In this document: positions 61,242-64,000 of the stretch, piece after piece | How the letters are laid out: each line of letters opens with the position of its first letter | Numbering within the stretch: the first letter of the stretch is position 1 | Source of the DNA: Bacillus sp. A301a_S52 | Lineage (GTDB): Bacteria; Bacillota; Bacilli; Bacillales; Salisediminibacteriaceae | DNA: 64,000 nt | Assembly: GCA_024701455.1 (NCBI GenBank) | Contig: JABXYP010000001.1 | Location: 1,368,001 to 1,432,000, forward strand | Reading direction: 5' to 3' | Notes under the pieces: generated by a model | The model's input: only the letters and a program-made list of their open reading frames with translations | Databases searched by the model: none | What the model was told of the DNA's origin: nothing | Position numbers and translations under genes: made by a program

Positions 61242-62684
61242 TTAAGCGACTTTTGAAGCTTGTTCATTATCTTTCCGTTGGGAGATTATTTGTTTAATAA
61301 ACCAACCGATGATCGTTAATGTTAAAATTGAGCCAATGATTAATGCTAGATTGTAATTTAAATTAAATCCCTCTGGTGCATAGAAGATATACATGCACAC
61401 GACTGCTGACATAAACATAGCGGGAACACTGCAGATCCAATGAGGTTTGTTATTTTTAAGCAAGTACATTGCTCCTGTCCACAACATTACAGTAGCTACA
61501 ACTTGATTTGTCCACCCTACATAACGCCATAAAAAAGCATAGTCGATCAAAGATAAGAAGAAAGCGGGTACCGTGACAATAATAGTTGCGGTCATGATTA
61601 ATGTTTTATCATTTATCCCTTTCATTTTTTTAAAGCCGTTATTTAAGAGTTCGATCACCATCATACGTGATGAACGGATTGCTGTATCACCGGTCGTAAT
61701 CGGCAGAAAAATGACACCTAAAATAGCGAGCACGCCGCCTAATGTCCCTAATAAAGTTGTAGAGATCTCATTAACTACTCCGGCAGTGCCACCTGCAGTA
61801 AGCGCTTCTTGAAGTCCAGTTGTATTTCCGAAAAAAGTCATCCCGGCTGTTGCCCAAATTAGTGTAATGACGCCTTCTGCGATCATCGCTCCGTAAAACA
61901 CTTTTCTTCCATCGGATTCTTTTTTTAGTGTTCTAGCGATAATTGGGCTTTGCGTACTATGAAAACCGGAAATTGCCCCACATGAAATGGTGACCATTAG
62001 TAACGGCCAAAGTGGTAAGTCTCCTGGATGCAAATTAGCTAATGTTAAGTTCGGTATTTGACGATCGGTGAAAAGAAGAGCGATGGCTACTGAGACAGCC
62101 ATAAAAATTAACACAGCCCCAAAAAATGGGTAAATACGTCCGATTATTTTGTTTACTGGAAGTAATGCAGCTAACAAGAAATAACTAAAAATAATGAGGA
62201 TGGCAGTCATAAAGTTGAGCGGTGTAATTTGGGCAATGAGTTCAGCTGGCCCAGCGGTAAATGCTGCGGCTACCAGTATCATTAAGATAATTGAAATAAA
62301 ATTAATGCAAACACGGACAGTTTTTCCTAAATAACGCCCTACAAGCGTTGGATATTGCTCACCTCTATGACGCAATGACAGCATTCCAGAGAAGTAGTCG
62401 TGTACGGCACCGGCAAAGATACAGCCAACAACGATCCAAATAAAGGCTACAGGGCCGTATAAAGCACCTAAAATGGCCCCAAAAATAGGACCGAGGCCTG
62501 CGATATTTAATAATTGAATTAAGCTGCCTTTCCACCAGCTCATCGGGACATAGTCGAGTCCATCTGCTCTTGTATAAGCAGGTGTTTCGTCATTATCGTT
62601 AATGCCAAACACCTTTTCAACGACTTTAGAATATGTAAGGTAGCCGATGATAAGGAAAGCAATTGCAAGCATGAATGTTATCAT
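61242..62684 (-). CDS. cstA: CstA-family carbon starvation transporter (short form)
   Basis: ATG 62684 gives better SD spacing (caggagag) than ATG 62690. The 480-residue protein has CstA motifs: DYVPMSWWKGSLIQLLNIAGLGPIFGAI (ends given), GAVHDYFSGMLSLRHRGEQYP, and SGFHSTQSPIIARTLK. It is the shorter version lacking the extra C-terminal segment of E. coli CstA. Members import pyruvate or peptides during starvation. No LytS-type kinase pair adjoins it. Confidence 0.93.
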   Translation of the reverse strand: MITFMLAIAFLIIGYLTYSKVVEKVFGINDNDETPAYTRADGLDYVPMSWWKGSLIQLLNIAGLGPIFGAILGALYGPVAFIWIVVGCIFAGAVHDYFSGMLSLRHRGEQYPTLVGRYLGKTVRVCINFISIILMILVAAAFTAGPAELIAQITPLNFMTAILIIFSYFLLAALLPVNKIIGRIYPFFGAVLIFMAVSVAIALLFTDRQIPNLTLANLHPGDLPLWPLLMVTISCGAISGFHSTQSPIIARTLKKESDGRKVFYGAMIAEGVITLIWATAGMTFFGNTTGLQEALTAGGTAGVVNEISTTLLGTLGGVLAILGVIFLPITTGDTAIRSSRMMVIELLNNGFKKMKGINDKTLIMTATIIVTVPAFFLSLIDYAFLWRYVGWTNQVVATVMLWTGAMYLLKNNKPHWICSVPAMFMSAVVCMYIFYAPEGFNLNYNLALIIGSILTLTIIGWFIKQIISQRKDNEQASKVA

Positions 62685-62972
62685 AGTCATCTCTCCTGGA
62701 ATGTTAAATTATCTAACCATAAAAGATATTTTAACTATTTAAAGGGAGAAAGACAACCGTTATTTTCAGAAAATACATATAAATCTAACTTATATGTTAA
62801 CGACCTTGCTAAAGTCCTATATAATCAAAAGAGAAAGCAAATACGAACAATCAGTTATTTAAAATACCGATTATTAAAGGTGTTTTTTTCATTATGTTGC
62901 GTCTTTTGTCAGTCAATCTTACGTAAAAATCACATATACGCATTTTATTTGAAAAGAATCCGAACGATTCGG

Positions 62973-63001
62973 TTGAAAGTATGAAAAGTTTTATGTATAA
63001 T
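62973..63001 (+). promoter_or_regulatory. sigma-A promoter of the DUF2294 gene
   Basis: TTGAAA (62973-62978), 17-bp spacer, TATAAT (62996-63001), 30 bp before the first possible start. A GAATCCGAACGATTCGG inverted repeat sits just upstream of the -35. Confidence 0.75.
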
Positions 63002-63030
63002 AGCGTTAACTTAATTGATTTTTCTGGTGG

Positions 63031-63384
63031 GTGATGATGATAATCAAAATGAGTATACTAGAACAAAAGAAAACTCTAGCCCATATTTATAATACTGTGT
63101 CTAAGGAATTATTTGGGGCAGGTACGACCTTTCTTAAGGTATCAATTAATGATAACGTCATTACCTTTCAAGCGAAACATCGCCGATCACCCCGCTCTGC
63201 TGCTTTGGAAGACGAAGATCCATATTTAAAAATGGAAGTAGATTTTCGCATGTCCCAGCTCTATAAAAAGAAATTAAAAGAAAAAATAGAACATGAACTT
63301 CAATTATCTCTTGAAGCTGTGCTGAGAGATTACGATGGGGCAACCCAGCTAGCTTTCACAAATATTGTTGTGTCAGACATTTAA
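63031..63384 (+). CDS. DUF2294-family cytoplasmic protein
   Basis: The true start lies among GTG 63031, ATG 63034, ATG 63037 and ATG 63049; the SD ctggtgggtga fits none perfectly. The product of about 112-117 residues matches DUF2294: helix AHIYNTVSKELFGAG, strand TFLKVSINDNVITFQAKH, helix KKLKEKIEHELQLSLEAVL and strand LAFTNIVVSD. Function of the family is unknown. A good promoter precedes it and a strong terminator follows. Confidence 0.8.
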   Translation: MMMIIKMSILEQKKTLAHIYNTVSKELFGAGTTFLKVSINDNVITFQAKHRRSPRSAALEDEDPYLKMEVDFRMSQLYKKKLKEKIEHELQLSLEAVLRDYDGATQLAFTNIVVSDI

Positions 63385-63469
63385 ATCTTTGGTGTTTCTT
63401 TTGGATTTATCTAAAAGAAAACTAATCATAATTACAACTGCTAGATGCTTCTTATCTTTGTTTACAAAG

Positions 63470-63523
63470 AAAAGGTGATCTTAAGGAATGAGGTGGCTCA
63501 TTCTATTAAGATCACCTTTTTTT
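63470..63523 (+). terminator. terminator of the DUF2294 gene, with a family A left end in its T-tract
   Basis: AAAAGGTGATCTTAA / TTAAGATCACCTTTT with TTTTTTT. The T-tract runs straight into TTTATCACAATTAAGCG of a family A element, so the element entered the terminator's T-run. Confidence 0.82.
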
Positions 63524-63600
63524 ATCACAATTAAGCGTCTGTATACCTCACGTCTCAAAATAGAGAGGAGAGCTAACTCTATTTAGGGCTTAATGAATAA
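63521..63600 (+). mobile_element. family A element, 3' part decayed
   Basis: TTTATCACAATTAAGCGTC, CTCAAAATAGAGAGGAG and CTCTATTTAGGGC match hairpin 1. The right half is lost after 63585. Confidence 0.7.
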
Positions 63601-63775
63601 CCTATAAGTCTTGATGTGACAATGAAGACAGTCGATTTTCTCGAAATCAGGTGCAAAAAAAATCATCTATATAGGAAAAAACATGTAAAACAATGGTGCT
63701 CCTCACACGTCTATTTCACCTATAAAATAGCGGACGCCTTGTTTATATATAATCTTTTAGATGGAGGGGTTTATA

Positions 63776-64000
63776 ATGATGAAAAAAATTTTTTGGACAT
63801 CGCTAGCTGGATTAACCGTATTAACTGCTTGTGGAGGTGGAGAGAATCTAGGTGATGAAAGTGATTCTGCAAATGAGAGTGATGAATTAGTTATCTCTAC
63901 TTGGGGATTCGCAGAAGATTTTTTCCGTGCAGAAGTCTTTACTCCTTTTGAAGAAGAACATGGTGTGACCATTGTTTTGGATACGGGGAATAACGCAGAA
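63776..64000 (+). CDS. extracellular solute-binding lipoprotein, 5' part of gene
   Basis: SD atggaggggt precedes ATG 63776 (or ATG 63779). The 75 visible residues start with a lipoprotein signal ending LTVLTACGGG (lipobox Cys near residue 19), an acidic linker (ENLGDESDSANESDE), then LVISTWGFAEDFFRAEVF and EEEHGVTIVLDTGNNAE, the start of a family 1 binding protein like PotD or related spermidine/metal/nucleotide carriers. The rest lies beyond the window. It should feed an ABC importer encoded further on. Confidence 0.85.
   Translation, partial: MMKKIFWTSLAGLTVLTACGGGENLGDESDSANESDELVISTWGFAEDFFRAEVFTPFEEEHGVTIVLDTGNNAE

Overview
The window is low-GC Firmicute chromosome with Bacillaceae character: AGGAGG-type ribosome binding sites, TTG/GTG starts, a GltC-like regulator, a Zur box of the Bacillus subtilis type before an alternative rpsN, cre-like sites, an S-box, a TPP riboswitch and a YesM/YesN two-component pair. 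The very acidic exported protein at 50.7-52.1 kb would suit an alkaliphile or moderate halophile, but that is inference. I saw no rRNA, tRNA, CRISPR array, prophage or transposase gene.

Layout. 0-9.5 kb: small accessory genes (hydrolase end, a ClbS/DfsB gene broken by a mobile element, GNATs, an XRE-AbrB regulator overlapping a glycosyltransferase, a secreted M23 peptidase, three small one-TM coiled-coil proteins). 9.7-12.2 kb: gdhA divergent from a gltC-like gene. 12.6-23 kb: secreted pectate lyase-like protein, OsmC, AraC/GyrI and MerR genes, an ABC fragment, a VOC protein, and a Zur-controlled rpsN plus pseudo-COG0523 pair. 23.4-32 kb: carbohydrate block (MFS sugar porter with a cre site, binding protein-kinase-response regulator triad, RpiR regulator and GH1 6-phospho-beta-glucosidase). 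32.5-40.1 kb: DUF2798, serine hydrolase, ABC exporter, an unrecognised 520-residue membrane protein, GNAT, and a NUDIX gene behind a ykkC-type riboswitch. 40.5-45.5 kb: TPP riboswitch, thiD, nucleotide glycosidase, thymidylate-synthase-like hydroxymethylase, methyltransferase and secreted thiaminase I. This reads as a bacimethrin (2-methoxypyrimidine thiamin antimetabolite) and thiaminase locus. 45.7-64 kb: XRE/DUF2178 pair, ArsR/ArsP genes, a radical SAM gene and ric/scdA each behind a class-II Fnr-type promoter, NRAMP-like transporter, second beta-helix exoprotein with a cre site, S-box with sfnG, gltT, cstA, DUF2294, and the start of a solute-binding lipoprotein.

The most unusual feature at window scale is a dense family of non-coding hairpin elements (family A, about 25 copies and remnants) that start with TTTATCACAGATAACCGTCC and end with GGTTCGTTTTAT. 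One copy interrupts the ClbS/DfsB gene so exactly that removing 131 bp, including one of two flanking TTTAT pentamers, restores the frame. Others are nested in a second repeat family (B) at its TTTAT. B itself abuts, or supplies, the stop codon of upstream genes. Family A resembles the bcr1 repeats of the B. cereus group (also TTTAT at both ends) and may be moved in trans by an IS200/IS605-type transposase not in this window.
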